A model generated the notes under the pieces. The model was not told the DNA's origin. It worked only from the letters and a program-made list of their open reading frames with translations, and did no database searches. Made by a program: the position numbers and the translations under genes. From Larkinella rosea (GTDB lineage Bacteria > Bacteroidota > Bacteroidia > Cytophagales > Spirosomataceae), in NCBI RefSeq assembly GCF_003858635.1, contig NZ_RQJO01000010.1, positions 496,001-560,000 of the forward strand: 64,000 bases of DNA, in the 5' to 3' direction. This document shows positions 17,300 to 26,403 of the stretch, in pieces; positions within the stretch are counted from its first letter, which is position 1, and each line of letters starts with the position of its first letter.

Positions 17300-17307
17300 T
17301 AAATTTG
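17300..17307 (+). promoter_or_regulatory. Bacteroidota -7 box before the CBM48-like gene
   Basis: TAAATTTG matches TAnnTTTG exactly, 28 bases upstream of the ATG at 17336. The nearest TTTG (17267-17270) is 29 bases further up, too far for a normal -33 box, so the -33 element is not clear. Confidence 0.6.
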
Positions 17308-17335
17308 CAACCGTAAATCAAACAAACTACTCCAT

Positions 17336-17647
17336 ATGGCACTTGCAAAACAATATGTAAAAAGCAAGCCTACAATTTGCAAAGTAACGTTTACGCTGCC
17401 TGCTGACGCCGTTAACGGTGCTACAGCGGTTGCTCTGGTGGGTGATTTTAACGGCTGGGATTCTTCAGCTACTGCTCTTAAGAAACAAAAAGACGGTTCT
17501 TATAAAACGACGGTTGAACTACCGGTGGGTCAGGAAAGCCAATTCCGGTACCTGATCGACGGCGAAACCTGGTTGAACGACCAGGAGGCTGATAAATATG
17601 TTACCAGTGGCGTTTCAGCGGACGAAAATTCGGTGGTTGTTTTGTAA
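17336..17647 (+). CDS. stand-alone CBM48/AMPK-type glycogen-binding domain protein
   Basis: A 103-residue cytosolic protein consisting of one isoamylase-early-set/CBM48 domain. The signature VALVGDFNGWDSSATALKKQ (about residues 33-52), then GSYKTTVELP and FRYLIDGETWLND, is typical of glycogen-binding beta-sandwiches. There is no catalytic domain, so it probably binds glycogen or starch-like polymer or a partner. It is monocistronic: it has its own -7 box and a strong terminator at 17728-17774, which suggests high expression. Such single-domain proteins are common in Cytophagales, with unknown role. Confidence 0.9.
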   Translation: MALAKQYVKSKPTICKVTFTLPADAVNGATAVALVGDFNGWDSSATALKKQKDGSYKTTVELPVGQESQFRYLIDGETWLNDQEADKYVTSGVSADENSVVVL

Positions 17648-17959
17648 GAAGCAATCTGTCAATGCAGTACGTTTTGCTGCAAAAAGACAAGGATTTTCCT
17701 GATACAAAGGAAATCTGAGAATACCAGGCTTTCTGTTTTTTGTGGTTTAAAACTGCAAAACAGAAAGCTTTTTTCTATTATACAGCCGCAGCCATGCGGT
17801 TTTCAATCAGGCCCGGAGTTTAACCGAAAATAGCCCTTTCGGTTGCCCGCTTATTCAATTGATCTTCACACGGCCTCAATTCGTATCGATGCAAAAAAAA
17901 TTGCGGAGCGCTATTTGTAATGACGCCAATAACCTGCTAATTGGGTACTAAAAAGTGTT
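17648..17959. other. intergenic region with terminator; no gene seen
   Basis: The 312 bases between the CBM48-like gene and the barrel protein gene contain the terminator at 17728-17774. The remainder (17775-17959) has no reading frame with protein features and no clear -33/-7 pair that I can assign to the next gene. Confidence 0.6.
17728..17774 (+). terminator. intrinsic terminator of the CBM48-like gene
   Basis: Perfect 12-bp arms GCTTTCTGTTTT (17728-17739) and AAAACAGAAAGC (17757-17768) are followed by TTTTTT. It lies 80 bases after the stop codon. Confidence 0.88.
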
Positions 17960-19252
17960 ATGCAAATTTCTACAACTGTCTTTTCTATTTTCTCTTTCTT
18001 TCTTTTCAGCTTTCCACTTTTTGCCCAAAAAAGCGTAGCGCCAGGTTACATTTTAATCCAGTCTACCGATACCATTCCGGGGTTCATCGACGATAAAAAC
18101 TGGAATAAAAACCCTGTTCAGATTCAGTTTAAAAAACGGCTGGAGGATGAGTTGCAGACCTATACGGCCAACCAGCTAAAAGCATTTGGTATCACCGGCG
18201 GGGAACGGTACGAAAGTCACGCCGTATTAATCGACAAATCACCCACAATTATTGCCGACATGGTGGAGTCTACCGCCAACTCCACGGTAGAAGATACGGT
18301 TTTCCTGACCGTTTATGTAAAAGGACTCTTGAGCCTTTACTATTTAAAAGACGAAATGGAAAAAATCCATTTTTTCGTACAACGTGGTAACCAATCGCCA
18401 CAGGAATTGATTTTAAAACGGGCAATAGTCGAAAAGCAGGGAACCAGGGTGCTGGCGACCGAAGAAAAATACAAAACACAACTGGAAGATTATCTGGCCG
18501 ATTGCCCGCAATTGAAAGCCAGCATTCAGAAAACGGCATATACCCCCCAATCGATGCAGCGATTAATCAGCCGGTATTACCAATGCCGGATCAACGAAAC
18601 GATCACTTACCAGGTTGCGCCGGAGAAGTTTCGACTTAGTCTTAATGCCCTGGCGGGGGTTTCCCACACGGGATTAAAATTCACTGGAAAGATGCCGGTT
18701 AGTTTAACTACTCCCAAATTCAGCCAGTCCACCAACGTTACGTTTGGTGTCGGATTCGATCTCGATTTGCCCCGAAATCACGACAAATGGGCCATTTACA
18801 ACGAATTAAGGTGGAGATCATATCAGGCAACGGCCAATTACGAGGAAGTTGAATCCAGCGAACGATACACAAAAAGCTCGATCTCATTCGATTTGAATTA
18901 CGTCAGTCTGGTTACCATGTTCCGCTATCGGTTTGGTCTGGCAGGGCTGCGGGCCTTCGTGAATGCGGGAATCGTAAACTCACTGAATGTCCGTGCAAAA
19001 AACAACAAAACCGTCGAATCGCGTCTTTTCAGCACGACAACGATTGAACACGTTAAAGCAATTGACGATTTCAGAGCGTATGAGCAAGGTCTTGCTATTG
19101 GCTTTGGCCTGGCCTGGAAACGCTTCACCGGTGAGTTACGCTATGAACTGAGCAATGGCATGTCGGCATACACTGAACTGCGTTCAGGCGTCAAAACGGC
19201 AAGTTTTCTGGTAGCTTATCGGCTAAACCAGGGCGGTTTTTCAAAAAACTAA
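17960..19252 (+). CDS. exported outer-membrane beta-barrel protein, unknown function
   Basis: A 430-residue protein with a signal peptide ending at FPLFAQ (about residue 23). The N-terminal half (about 30-210) resembles the uncharacterised soluble region seen in many Cytophagales surface proteins (GYILIQSTDTIPGFIDDKNW). From about 215 the sequence alternates hydrophobic and polar residues in beta-hairpins (LSLNALAGVSHTGLKF to FLVAYRL), as in PorT/OMP_b-brl-type barrels of about 8 strands. No enzymatic motif is visible. It ends in front of a bidirectional terminator. Confidence 0.75.
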   Translation: MQISTTVFSIFSFFLFSFPLFAQKSVAPGYILIQSTDTIPGFIDDKNWNKNPVQIQFKKRLEDELQTYTANQLKAFGITGGERYESHAVLIDKSPTIIADMVESTANSTVEDTVFLTVYVKGLLSLYYLKDEMEKIHFFVQRGNQSPQELILKRAIVEKQGTRVLATEEKYKTQLEDYLADCPQLKASIQKTAYTPQSMQRLISRYYQCRINETITYQVAPEKFRLSLNALAGVSHTGLKFTGKMPVSLTTPKFSQSTNVTFGVGFDLDLPRNHDKWAIYNELRWRSYQATANYEEVESSERYTKSSISFDLNYVSLVTMFRYRFGLAGLRAFVNAGIVNSLNVRAKNNKTVESRLFSTTTIEHVKAIDDFRAYEQGLAIGFGLAWKRFTGELRYELSNGMSAYTELRSGVKTASFLVAYRLNQGGFSKN

Positions 19253-19259
19253 AGTATAA

Positions 19260-19306
19260 AAGCGACCCGGTTTTGCCTCAAATGGCCTTAAAACCGGGTC
19301 GCTTTT
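19260..19306. terminator. bidirectional terminator hairpin
   Basis: Perfect 15-bp arms at 19260-19274 (AAGCGACCCGGTTTT) and 19290-19304, with A/T tracts on both sides, between convergent genes ending at 19252 (+) and 19353 (-). Confidence 0.85.
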
Positions 19307-19328
19307 ATGAAATCAAATCAGGAAATTT

Positions 19329-19346
19329 CACGGACTAAAGTCCGTG
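19329..19346. repeat. REP-like hairpin (CACGGACT..AGTCCGTG)
   Basis: Arms CACGGACT and AGTCCGTG with a two-base loop, followed by GGTACG. The same unit occurs at 48249-48266 within a longer element. It lies just after the stop of the isomerase-like gene, in the 3' intergenic position usual for REP sequences. Confidence 0.8.
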
Positions 19347-19352
19347 GGTACG

Positions 19353-20291
19353 CTAGACCGTAAAGTTATCGGATTCGACGTAGGCTTTGATCAGCGCGAT
19401 TTCTCCTTCTTTACCCGGCTGGGAATTCCCGTGTTCCATGCCCCAGATAAACTCCTTGTTATCGGCTTTGGCTTTTTCGTAACAGTGCTTAAAAATGTTC
19501 TTGTAATTGATTTCGCCCGTCGTTGGCTCCTTCCGGCCCGGATTGTCGCCAATCTGGAAATAACCGATTTCGCTCCAGCACCAGTCGATGTGCGGAATCA
19601 CGTGGCCTTCGTTTTTCTGCATGTGGTACACATCAAACAGAATTTTACAGGCCGGACTGTTCACCGCGCGGCAGATTTCGTACGTCTGATCGGAGGTACG
19701 CAGAAACAGGTTGGGGGTATCGCTCAGCGGTTCCAGCACCATCGTCAATCCGTGCGGAGCCAGAATATCAGCCCCCCGACGCAAGGCGTCGATGACGTGG
19801 CCGGTTTGGATACCGATGGGCAGATTGCGCTGAAAATCACCGGGAACGACCGTCATCACTTTTGTATTCACACGCTTGGCTACATCCACCGCCCGCTTGC
19901 AGCCGTTCAGAAAAATATCGACGTAATCTTTGTTACCTGCCGCGAGGGTGTTTTGTCCGTTCCCGCCTTTATCGACCACAAAAACGCCCATTTTCATATT
20001 CAGGCGCGCCATTTCCTTCGCAATTTTTTCCTGCTCCTCAACCGGTCGGCCCATCATCCCGTTGTCCTCGATCGCCTGAAAACCGTTGTCAGCCATGAAC
20101 TTGAGCTGATCGATCACGTCTTTTCCGGCGCTGTTGGTAAACATGCCGAAGTGGGGCGCATACAGCAATTTGAACTGGTTTTTAGCCACTGTCCGGGGTT
20201 GTGAAGACTCGTTTCCGGCCATTGCCTTACCGGTCAATGCGGCACCGGCAAGACCTAACGTTGATTTAACAAAATCGCGACGTTGAATCAT
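19353..20291 (-). CDS. exported sugar-phosphate isomerase/epimerase-like TIM barrel
   Basis: A 312-residue AP-endonuclease-2-like TIM barrel (hydroxypyruvate isomerase/xylose isomerase-like). Residues 4-10 (RRDFVKS) and the hydrophobic STLGLAGAALTGKAMAG form a Tat-type signal, so it should act outside the cytosol as a folded, metal-containing protein. Metal-site candidates are VLEPLSD, ILFDVYHMQ and FIWGMEHG. The family isomerises sugars or keto acids; some exported members act on glycosides in 3-keto-sugar pathways. It is 15 bases behind the propeller/cytochrome gene and is probably in one operon with it. Confidence 0.87.
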   Translation of the reverse strand: MIQRRDFVKSTLGLAGAALTGKAMAGNESSQPRTVAKNQFKLLYAPHFGMFTNSAGKDVIDQLKFMADNGFQAIEDNGMMGRPVEEQEKIAKEMARLNMKMGVFVVDKGGNGQNTLAAGNKDYVDIFLNGCKRAVDVAKRVNTKVMTVVPGDFQRNLPIGIQTGHVIDALRRGADILAPHGLTMVLEPLSDTPNLFLRTSDQTYEICRAVNSPACKILFDVYHMQKNEGHVIPHIDWCWSEIGYFQIGDNPGRKEPTTGEINYKNIFKHCYEKAKADNKEFIWGMEHGNSQPGKEGEIALIKAYVESDNFTV

Positions 20292-20305
20292 AATAGGGAA
20301 GGTTT

Positions 20306-23300
20306 CTATTTTCTTTTTAAACTTGATAAGTAATCCACTAAATCCACCAGTTCCTGCGTCGACATGTTTTCCTGCAAACCGGAAGGCATCATCGACGCAT
20401 CCATTTGCTTCATGGAGGCCACGTCGCTCATCTTGTAGTTCGTGACCACGCCACCCGGAAACTTCATTTGCAGGTCGGTTTCCGTTTTGCTGGAAATGAT
20501 TCCCGAAACCGTGCTGCCATCCTTGAGTTTCACCTCGAAGCCTTCGTACCCGAAGCTGATCCCGGCATCCGGGTAGAGAATCGACAAATACTGGCCTTCT
20601 TTCGGCAATTTGCTACCAATTTCGGAAAGCTTGGGCCCAAAATCCATGCCTTCGCCGTTGATCTGGTGACAAATTGAACAGTTCGTTTTGAAAAGCGCCA
20701 CACCCCGGCTGGCGTCGCCGGTCATGGCCAGCAGGTCGGGAATGGCCGGTAATTTCTTGCCTTCGGCTCCTTTCGCGCCATCGAGGTAACTGGCGGCTTC
20801 CATCCGGACCTTTTTCCGCCAGGTGGTGCTAACGCCCTGCACGGCTGCGGTTTTGTATTCCGGCTTAATCTTGCCTTCCCGCAACAAGGTCAGAATCAGG
20901 GTCTCGCCGTCGTTGCTGCCACCAATGGCGCGGGTGGCTTCTTTCCGCAGCAGGGCCGGGCGGTTTTCGTCGAGGGCCACGGTTTGCAGCATATCGAGCG
21001 ATTCTTTACTGCCCACCCAACGCAACGCCGAGATCATTCCGAGAGCGGCATCCTGATTGCTACCGTTGACGATTTCCCAAACCATCTTGCCACCACCCTG
21101 CTTCAGCAATTGCCGGGTGGCATCGCGGCCGATCAGATCGTTCGGTTGTTTTTTACTCAATTCGAGCAACCGCTGGTTTTCGGCAACGGGTTCATACCGC
21201 ATCACCATTTCCATGTATTCGGGTTTGCCGTAGGTTTCGTCCAGTAATTTGGTCAAAGCCGCCATCGCTTCCGGCGTTTTCTTCACAAAATCCTGATCGA
21301 GGTGGCGCAACGCCAGTTTCGTGATCTGAACGTCGTTCGGGTTGTTTTTTAACAAAGTCAGTAGCGCACTCGATTTTTCGGTCAAGCCGGGGTTGAAATC
21401 GAACGCCCGGAAATACCGCAGACGCCCCGTCAGATCGGTTTTTGAATCGCCCGCCAGACTGGCCAGCAGCGGTACGGATTCTTTGGTACGCGCCCGCCAA
21501 ACAATGTCTTTTCCGGCATCGGTCGCCGTCGGATTCGCTCCGGCCCGTTTCAGCCACGCGCTGTAATACGAATCCCACTGACCGTCGGCCCCAATACCCA
21601 GAGCCTCCAGATACCAGCGATCTTTGCCATCGTGTTTGGCGGCCAGTTGCGCCCACAAATCCGGTGCTTCCGGCGATTTATTCCGGCGCAGAGCAATGGC
21701 GCATTCCCGACGCACCTGCGGATCAGTATCGTTTATCAATTGCTTCACGTACGGAATAACGTCGGTTTTCAGTTCGCGGGCGGCCCGCAAACCAGTGATG
21801 CGCAGATTCGGATTCGCATCTTTCAGGGCGGTTTCGATGTATTTTTTCCCTTTCCCGTCCAGCTTGCTCAACAGCCAGAGGGCGCGGGCTTTCATGCGCG
21901 GATCGGGGGAAGTGGCATACAATTTCGCCAGGTCTTTTTCGGCTTTGGCACCCAGATCGTGCAGTTTGTTCCAGGCCGCCGACCGGATCGCCATGTTCGG
22001 GCTTTGCAGGGCTTCAATCGCTCCGGCGGTGGTTGCCAGATCGACCTTCGGAATTTTATACGGCGTATTTGGTGGAGCGACGCGATAGACCCGGCCCCGG
22101 TTCAAATCGCCAGCCTGGTGCCCACCCACTCCGGGATCGTACCAGTCGGAAATAATGAGCGAACCGTCGGGTGCGACGCACACATCCGAAGGCCGGAACC
22201 ACTGGTCACGAGCACCTTCCAGCAGCGGCACAATCGTCGCTTTATAGCCCGCGCCGTCGTTCGTTACGGGATACGACCGAACAATATTCGGACCCGCATC
22301 GCAGTGAATAATCTGTCCCTGAAACACTTGCGGCAATAATTTTCCTTCGTAAAGAATAATACCCGTGGGCGAACCCGCGCCGGTTTGCAACAGATTCGGC
22401 ACCACGCCGGGGTCGTTCAGGTGCCAGTGTTGCAGCGGAATGGTGGGTTCCAGGTTGGTCCGGTTGACGCGCCAGCCCGCGCCGGTCATTTCGTCGGTAT
22501 ACCCGTAGTTGCCGTACTCCATCACGTAGTTGATCCGCACGCCCTTGTTGCCATCATCGTCGTTGTCCGACTGCCACATGGTTCCGTACGAATCCAGCGC
22601 AACTTCGTAGTTGTTCCGGAAATTCTGACCGAGCACTTCCATCTCGCTGCCGTCGGGATTACACCGAAAAACCATGCCCTGCCGGTAGTTTTTCAGGTCA
22701 ATTTCCTTACCGGTATTGCGGTCGAAAATGGCTTTGCCATCTTTGTCCCTGATTTGCTTGCCTTCGTTTCCAAAGTTGAAATACCACTTTCCATCCGGTC
22801 CAAACAGAAAAGAGTGGAGACCGTGATCGTGGTCCGCTCCGCTGATCCCCGTAAATAACAGCTCTTTTTTATCGGCTTTATCGTCGCCGTTTTCATCCGT
22901 AAAAACGTACACGTTCGGGCTATCCGACACAATCACCTTGTTGCCCTGCACCCAGACGCCGAGCGGTGAAACCAGTTCGGGCCCCTGGTAAAATACCTTG
23001 CTGATGTCGGCTTTTCCATCGCCGTTGTTGTCTTCCAGAATCAGAATGCGATCTCCCTCGGGGCGGGTGGCACTACCGGTAATATTCGCCCGGTAATTAT
23101 AGGCTTCACACACCCAGACGCGGCCCCGCGCATCGACGTCGATGTTCGTCGGATTGCTCAGCATCGGTTCCGAAGCGAAGAGGGTAGCTTCCAGTCCCGG
23201 TGCCACATTCAGGCTCCCTACCGCATATTTCGGATCGTGTTTGTCATCATCCGAAAGTCCGGCAAAAAGCCGGTCGAGGTACGCGCCGGAAGCCTGGTTG

Positions 23301-23416
23301 AGGTTGTCGTTTTGCCAGGCGCCAACCAGAACGCCCCCAATGATAAGGCCGGCCGTAGACAGGGCTATCGCCCGGCGAGACATCCGGAATAGAGATGAAT
23401 AACGAGTTGAGTTCAT
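20306..23416 (-). CDS. PVC-type propeller / HEAT repeat / cytochrome c protein
   Basis: A 1036-residue exported protein. After an N-terminal membrane anchor or signal (RAIALSTAGLIIGGVLVGAW) come a glucose/sorbosone-dehydrogenase-like beta-propeller (about 60-450; membrane-bound dehydrogenase domain), HEAT repeats (about 460-840; NLRITGLRAARELK, DPQVRRECAIALRR) and a C-terminal haem domain with CSICH at about 913-917 and MMPSG as possible distal ligand. Such proteins are thought to oxidise sugars or alcohols and pass electrons to the haem. The ATG at 23416 is preferred; 36 residues of in-frame extension to 23524 do not look like a signal. It is followed by the exported isomerase gene. Confidence 0.87.
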   Translation of the reverse strand: MNSTRYSSLFRMSRRAIALSTAGLIIGGVLVGAWQNDNLNQASGAYLDRLFAGLSDDDKHDPKYAVGSLNVAPGLEATLFASEPMLSNPTNIDVDARGRVWVCEAYNYRANITGSATRPEGDRILILEDNNGDGKADISKVFYQGPELVSPLGVWVQGNKVIVSDSPNVYVFTDENGDDKADKKELLFTGISGADHDHGLHSFLFGPDGKWYFNFGNEGKQIRDKDGKAIFDRNTGKEIDLKNYRQGMVFRCNPDGSEMEVLGQNFRNNYEVALDSYGTMWQSDNDDDGNKGVRINYVMEYGNYGYTDEMTGAGWRVNRTNLEPTIPLQHWHLNDPGVVPNLLQTGAGSPTGIILYEGKLLPQVFQGQIIHCDAGPNIVRSYPVTNDGAGYKATIVPLLEGARDQWFRPSDVCVAPDGSLIISDWYDPGVGGHQAGDLNRGRVYRVAPPNTPYKIPKVDLATTAGAIEALQSPNMAIRSAAWNKLHDLGAKAEKDLAKLYATSPDPRMKARALWLLSKLDGKGKKYIETALKDANPNLRITGLRAARELKTDVIPYVKQLINDTDPQVRRECAIALRRNKSPEAPDLWAQLAAKHDGKDRWYLEALGIGADGQWDSYYSAWLKRAGANPTATDAGKDIVWRARTKESVPLLASLAGDSKTDLTGRLRYFRAFDFNPGLTEKSSALLTLLKNNPNDVQITKLALRHLDQDFVKKTPEAMAALTKLLDETYGKPEYMEMVMRYEPVAENQRLLELSKKQPNDLIGRDATRQLLKQGGGKMVWEIVNGSNQDAALGMISALRWVGSKESLDMLQTVALDENRPALLRKEATRAIGGSNDGETLILTLLREGKIKPEYKTAAVQGVSTTWRKKVRMEAASYLDGAKGAEGKKLPAIPDLLAMTGDASRGVALFKTNCSICHQINGEGMDFGPKLSEIGSKLPKEGQYLSILYPDAGISFGYEGFEVKLKDGSTVSGIISSKTETDLQMKFPGGVVTNYKMSDVASMKQMDASMMPSGLQENMSTQELVDLVDYLSSLKRK

Positions 23417-23731
23417 AAACGACCCGTAAAGTTGAGGGTTGGAATAAATCGTGTAAATGTAGTAATAAAACCCAAAAAACCGCTTAGCAGCAAGAGAAGT
23501 CAAACGGATCAAAAAACTCCTCATTCAGGCTCGTATTCAGCGCTAATTTCTGTCTATTTACCGGATGTAGTCGCCGATACCGACTCTTTCAGCGATTTTT
23601 AGCCGACCCCACTCACGCCGGTATCCTATTCCGGGTGAACGGCCAGAAATCGCGGGGCTCCTACCCGATTTAAAATGAGAAAAGCCGACGCTTTTGCGTC
23701 GGCTTTTCAGGACCGATTCGATTGGGGGCGC
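23417..23731. other. intergenic region, promoter of the cytochrome gene and terminator of the SusCD locus
   Basis: Contains a possible 36-codon upstream extension of the cytochrome gene (to 23524), which I judge non-coding, and a terminator hairpin at 23680-23707. The rest shows no gene. Confidence 0.55.
23680..23707 (-). terminator. intrinsic terminator of the first SusCD operon
   Basis: Perfect 12-bp arms AAAAGCCGACGC (23680-23691) and GCGTCGGCTTTT (23696-23707) with loop TTTT. It lies 25 bases after the stop of the last gene at 23732; the A/T ends allow termination in either direction. Confidence 0.88.
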
Positions 23732-25075
23732 TCAGAAAAGTCGGTTCAGTTTCGCTTCGTAATAAGCCGGGACAACGACAAAAAAACGGGCCGTATACAG
23801 CCGTTTCCAGTCATACTGCATCAGCGCATTTTTCAACGCCGGTTTATACTTCTCAATCAACGCTTTGTTACCAGACAAAAGCACCACCCAAACCGCAAAC
23901 AGCGGTTCGCGCATGTGTTTGTCTTCGTAGACCCGGGCGGGCGACTGTTTACTCCACTCCCGCCCCTGTTGTAGCGCCACCTCGAGCGTGGTGGCAATGT
24001 CGGGTTGCGGTTTCCATCCGGTATTCAGCAGCCGCCAGTTTTCGTTGAACGCCAGGTTGTGGGCGTTGTCGAAGTTTTTATACCGGGATACATGCAAAGC
24101 AGCCCGTTCAGCACTCGCATGCAGCCCTTTCCGAAATTTTTCCCGTAAAACCGGGTCCTGTTCCATGTCGGCCAGCGCCTTCAGATTGGCCTGCGAAACA
24201 CCGGTGATCCAGAACTCGTTTTCCGTTTTATTGCCTTTTTCCGGGTTAGCGGTTTCGTACGGCAAGCCCTGTGCACACAATTCCAGCCGGTTGAGCGAAT
24301 CGCCTTCGGGGATTTCGTTCAGCCGCTGGTGGTAACCATCCAGCCAGTGTTTGTTTCCGGTCACGTCATAAAGGGCACGGTAAATAAACACCAGCCGGGC
24401 CGAAATCCGGCAGCCTTTGTCGGTCAGATTGCCACGAAAACCGTAGTTGTCCCGGTCGCACGGCAATTGCCAGTTGGTTTTTTCCAGGGCATTACCAATC
24501 GTTTCCATCAGGCCAATCAACCGTTTTTTTTCGGCCTCATCGGGAATCCCGCTTTTGATATACCGCCAGATGCCGTAAAACCACGGCCCGGTCTGGTCGT
24601 CGGAACCGGCGACGTGGTGACTCCTTCCGTCGGTCGAAATGCCCCGGGCAATAAAACCGGGTACGGTTCCGACCGTTGCCAGCAAAACCAGTCCATTGGC
24701 AATTTTCCGGGCCTCCTCCGCGTCGGCTTTCTTTTTTGTCAGTTTCCAGCGATTGCACAGGCCGTCCAGGTAAATCCCATTGAAAAATGCCCCGTTTTCG
24801 ATCGGCGACCACCACGACAGTCCGTTCGGTTTATCCGATTGACATTCCTCCGGCGTTGGAATCAACGTATTTCCGTCCCGACCGGCGTAATCGTACAAAA
24901 TTCCGGTTTGCGGACTCAAAAACCGCCTGTTGATTTCCTGTTGAGCCAATTCAATCTGCCGTTGCAGCGAATCGCCGGAAGGCAAAACCGGACGGTTTTG
25001 TGCTTTTACCAAACTACCCGACAAGCCGATGACCACTAGAAAACCGGTGCCCAAAAACCGCAAGTGTTGTTTCAT
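23732..25075 (-). CDS. secreted protein of unknown family, tandem paralogue 1
   Basis: A 447-residue protein with a signal peptide (FLVVIGLSGSLVKAQ). It shares a clear pattern with the upstream gene: SDKPNGLSWWSPIENGAFFN, GIYLDGLCNRW, VPGFIARGISTDG, GSDDQTGPWFYGIWRY. Predicted helices between these motifs suggest an alpha/alpha toroid as in many glycan-active enzymes; acidic residues in ENG, YLDG and SDDQT could be catalytic. I do not recognise the family. As the last gene of a sigma/FecR/SusC/SusD locus it is likely periplasmic and acts on the imported ligand. Confidence 0.8.
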   Translation of the reverse strand: MKQHLRFLGTGFLVVIGLSGSLVKAQNRPVLPSGDSLQRQIELAQQEINRRFLSPQTGILYDYAGRDGNTLIPTPEECQSDKPNGLSWWSPIENGAFFNGIYLDGLCNRWKLTKKKADAEEARKIANGLVLLATVGTVPGFIARGISTDGRSHHVAGSDDQTGPWFYGIWRYIKSGIPDEAEKKRLIGLMETIGNALEKTNWQLPCDRDNYGFRGNLTDKGCRISARLVFIYRALYDVTGNKHWLDGYHQRLNEIPEGDSLNRLELCAQGLPYETANPEKGNKTENEFWITGVSQANLKALADMEQDPVLREKFRKGLHASAERAALHVSRYKNFDNAHNLAFNENWRLLNTGWKPQPDIATTLEVALQQGREWSKQSPARVYEDKHMREPLFAVWVVLLSGNKALIEKYKPALKNALMQYDWKRLYTARFFVVVPAYYEAKLNRLF

Positions 25076-25086
25076 AAAAAAACTGG

Positions 25087-26403
25087 TTACTTGTTCTGAA
25101 GACGAAACCAGACCGCTTCGGCAGGAAAGAATTGCGAATAATACAGTTTGTCAGCCCGGAAATGGGTCAACGCACCCCGGATTTCGGAACGGTGTTGCTC
25201 CACCAGCTTCCGGTCGGGGGCCATCGTGACAATCCACGCCATCCAGAGCGGTTCACGGACAAACCCCAGCTCCTGATTCCGGCGCGGAGACAACTTCACA
25301 AGTTCGTTCAACTCCGTTTGCGAAACATCGAGCGCGTCCTGTTCGCTGTGCTGCGGTTTCCACCACTGGTTCAGCGTCCGCCAGTCGTGCAGGAACGTCT
25401 TCTGATCGTTGCGATCGAATTGATGCCACAAACTGATTCCACTGGCGGCACTGCGCGCACTGGCATTCAGCCCCTCTTCGTAGGCCTTTCGCATTTCCGG
25501 GTCTTTTTCCATTTCCCACAGCGCCCGCACGTCCACCGTACTCGACACGCCCGTCCATCGAAATTGCTTCGGAATGTCGAATTTCATGCCTTCCGCGCAA
25601 ATCTGGAGTCGGCTGCGCCGGGGTTCCCCGCCCATTTCCCGGGCCGCATCCTGATACAATTGGTTCCATTTGGCGTCGCCGGTCAACTGGTGCAGGGCTT
25701 TCAGGATGAACAGCAAACGGGGCGCGCCTTCCCAGTTGAAAGTAGCAAATGAATTGCGGTATTTCGATGGCGAATACGACATGGTCGGCAACCGCCAGTT
25801 GTTGGCCAGCAACGCGTTGGCAACTTCCGTCATTTTGGCAATGATCTGCCGCCGTTCGGGCGGGTCGGGCATACCGGTATCAAGGTAACGCCAGAGTCCG
25901 TAAAACCAGGGCGAGGTCTGGTCGTTGGAGCCCATCGCCGGGGGTGTTTTGCCGTCCGTCGCCACACCACGTCCGATAAAACCGGGGGTGTCGCCAATCG
26001 AAGCCAGAAACAGCAATCCCTGCGCCAGCCGCTTCGCCTTTTGCCGGTCGGCTTCGTTGCGTCGGTGCATCCAGCGCTGGCAAATGCCGTCCAGGTACAA
26101 GCCGTTGAACATCGAGCCGTTTTCGGTGGGTGTCCACCAGCCGAGCGCGTTGGGTTTATTCTCCCGAAACTCAGCTGCCGTCGGACGGTCAAACCGCCCG
26201 TCGAAATCCGCAAAATCGATCAGGATGGCATGCTCGTCGATAAACCGTCGCCAGATTTCCTGATGCGCTTTTTCCACGTTCAGGCTGTCTTCCGAGCTTG
26301 ATTTCTGTCCCAAAACCGCAGCGGTTTTTAGCTGAAACGAACTGAACAATAGCAGGATCAAGCCAAAAAAACTCAAAGCCGTTTTTTGCCGGAGTTGCCT
26401 CAT
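25087..26403 (-). CDS. secreted protein of unknown family, tandem paralogue 2
   Basis: A 438-residue protein with an N-terminal hydrophobic segment (ALSFFGLILLLFSSFQL). It is paralogous to the next gene, sharing ENKPNALGWWTPTENG, NGLYLDGICQRW, TPGFIGRGVATDG and GSNDQTSPWFYGLWRY. A duplication that kept these motifs and diverged elsewhere suggests two related substrates or two steps. No known enzyme signature is found. Its start overlaps the SusD stop by four bases (ATGA-type), so translation is coupled. The stop lies 11 bases before the first base of paralogue 1. Confidence 0.8.
   Translation of the reverse strand: MRQLRQKTALSFFGLILLLFSSFQLKTAAVLGQKSSSEDSLNVEKAHQEIWRRFIDEHAILIDFADFDGRFDRPTAAEFRENKPNALGWWTPTENGSMFNGLYLDGICQRWMHRRNEADRQKAKRLAQGLLFLASIGDTPGFIGRGVATDGKTPPAMGSNDQTSPWFYGLWRYLDTGMPDPPERRQIIAKMTEVANALLANNWRLPTMSYSPSKYRNSFATFNWEGAPRLLFILKALHQLTGDAKWNQLYQDAAREMGGEPRRSRLQICAEGMKFDIPKQFRWTGVSSTVDVRALWEMEKDPEMRKAYEEGLNASARSAASGISLWHQFDRNDQKTFLHDWRTLNQWWKPQHSEQDALDVSQTELNELVKLSPRRNQELGFVREPLWMAWIVTMAPDRKLVEQHRSEIRGALTHFRADKLYYSQFFPAEAVWFRLQNK

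Noticed and set aside
23417-23524. In-frame N-terminal extension of the cytochrome gene
   Set aside because: Aromatic-rich stretch (RFFGFYYYIYTIY) does not match family starts; the ATG at 23416 gives an anchor that fits.
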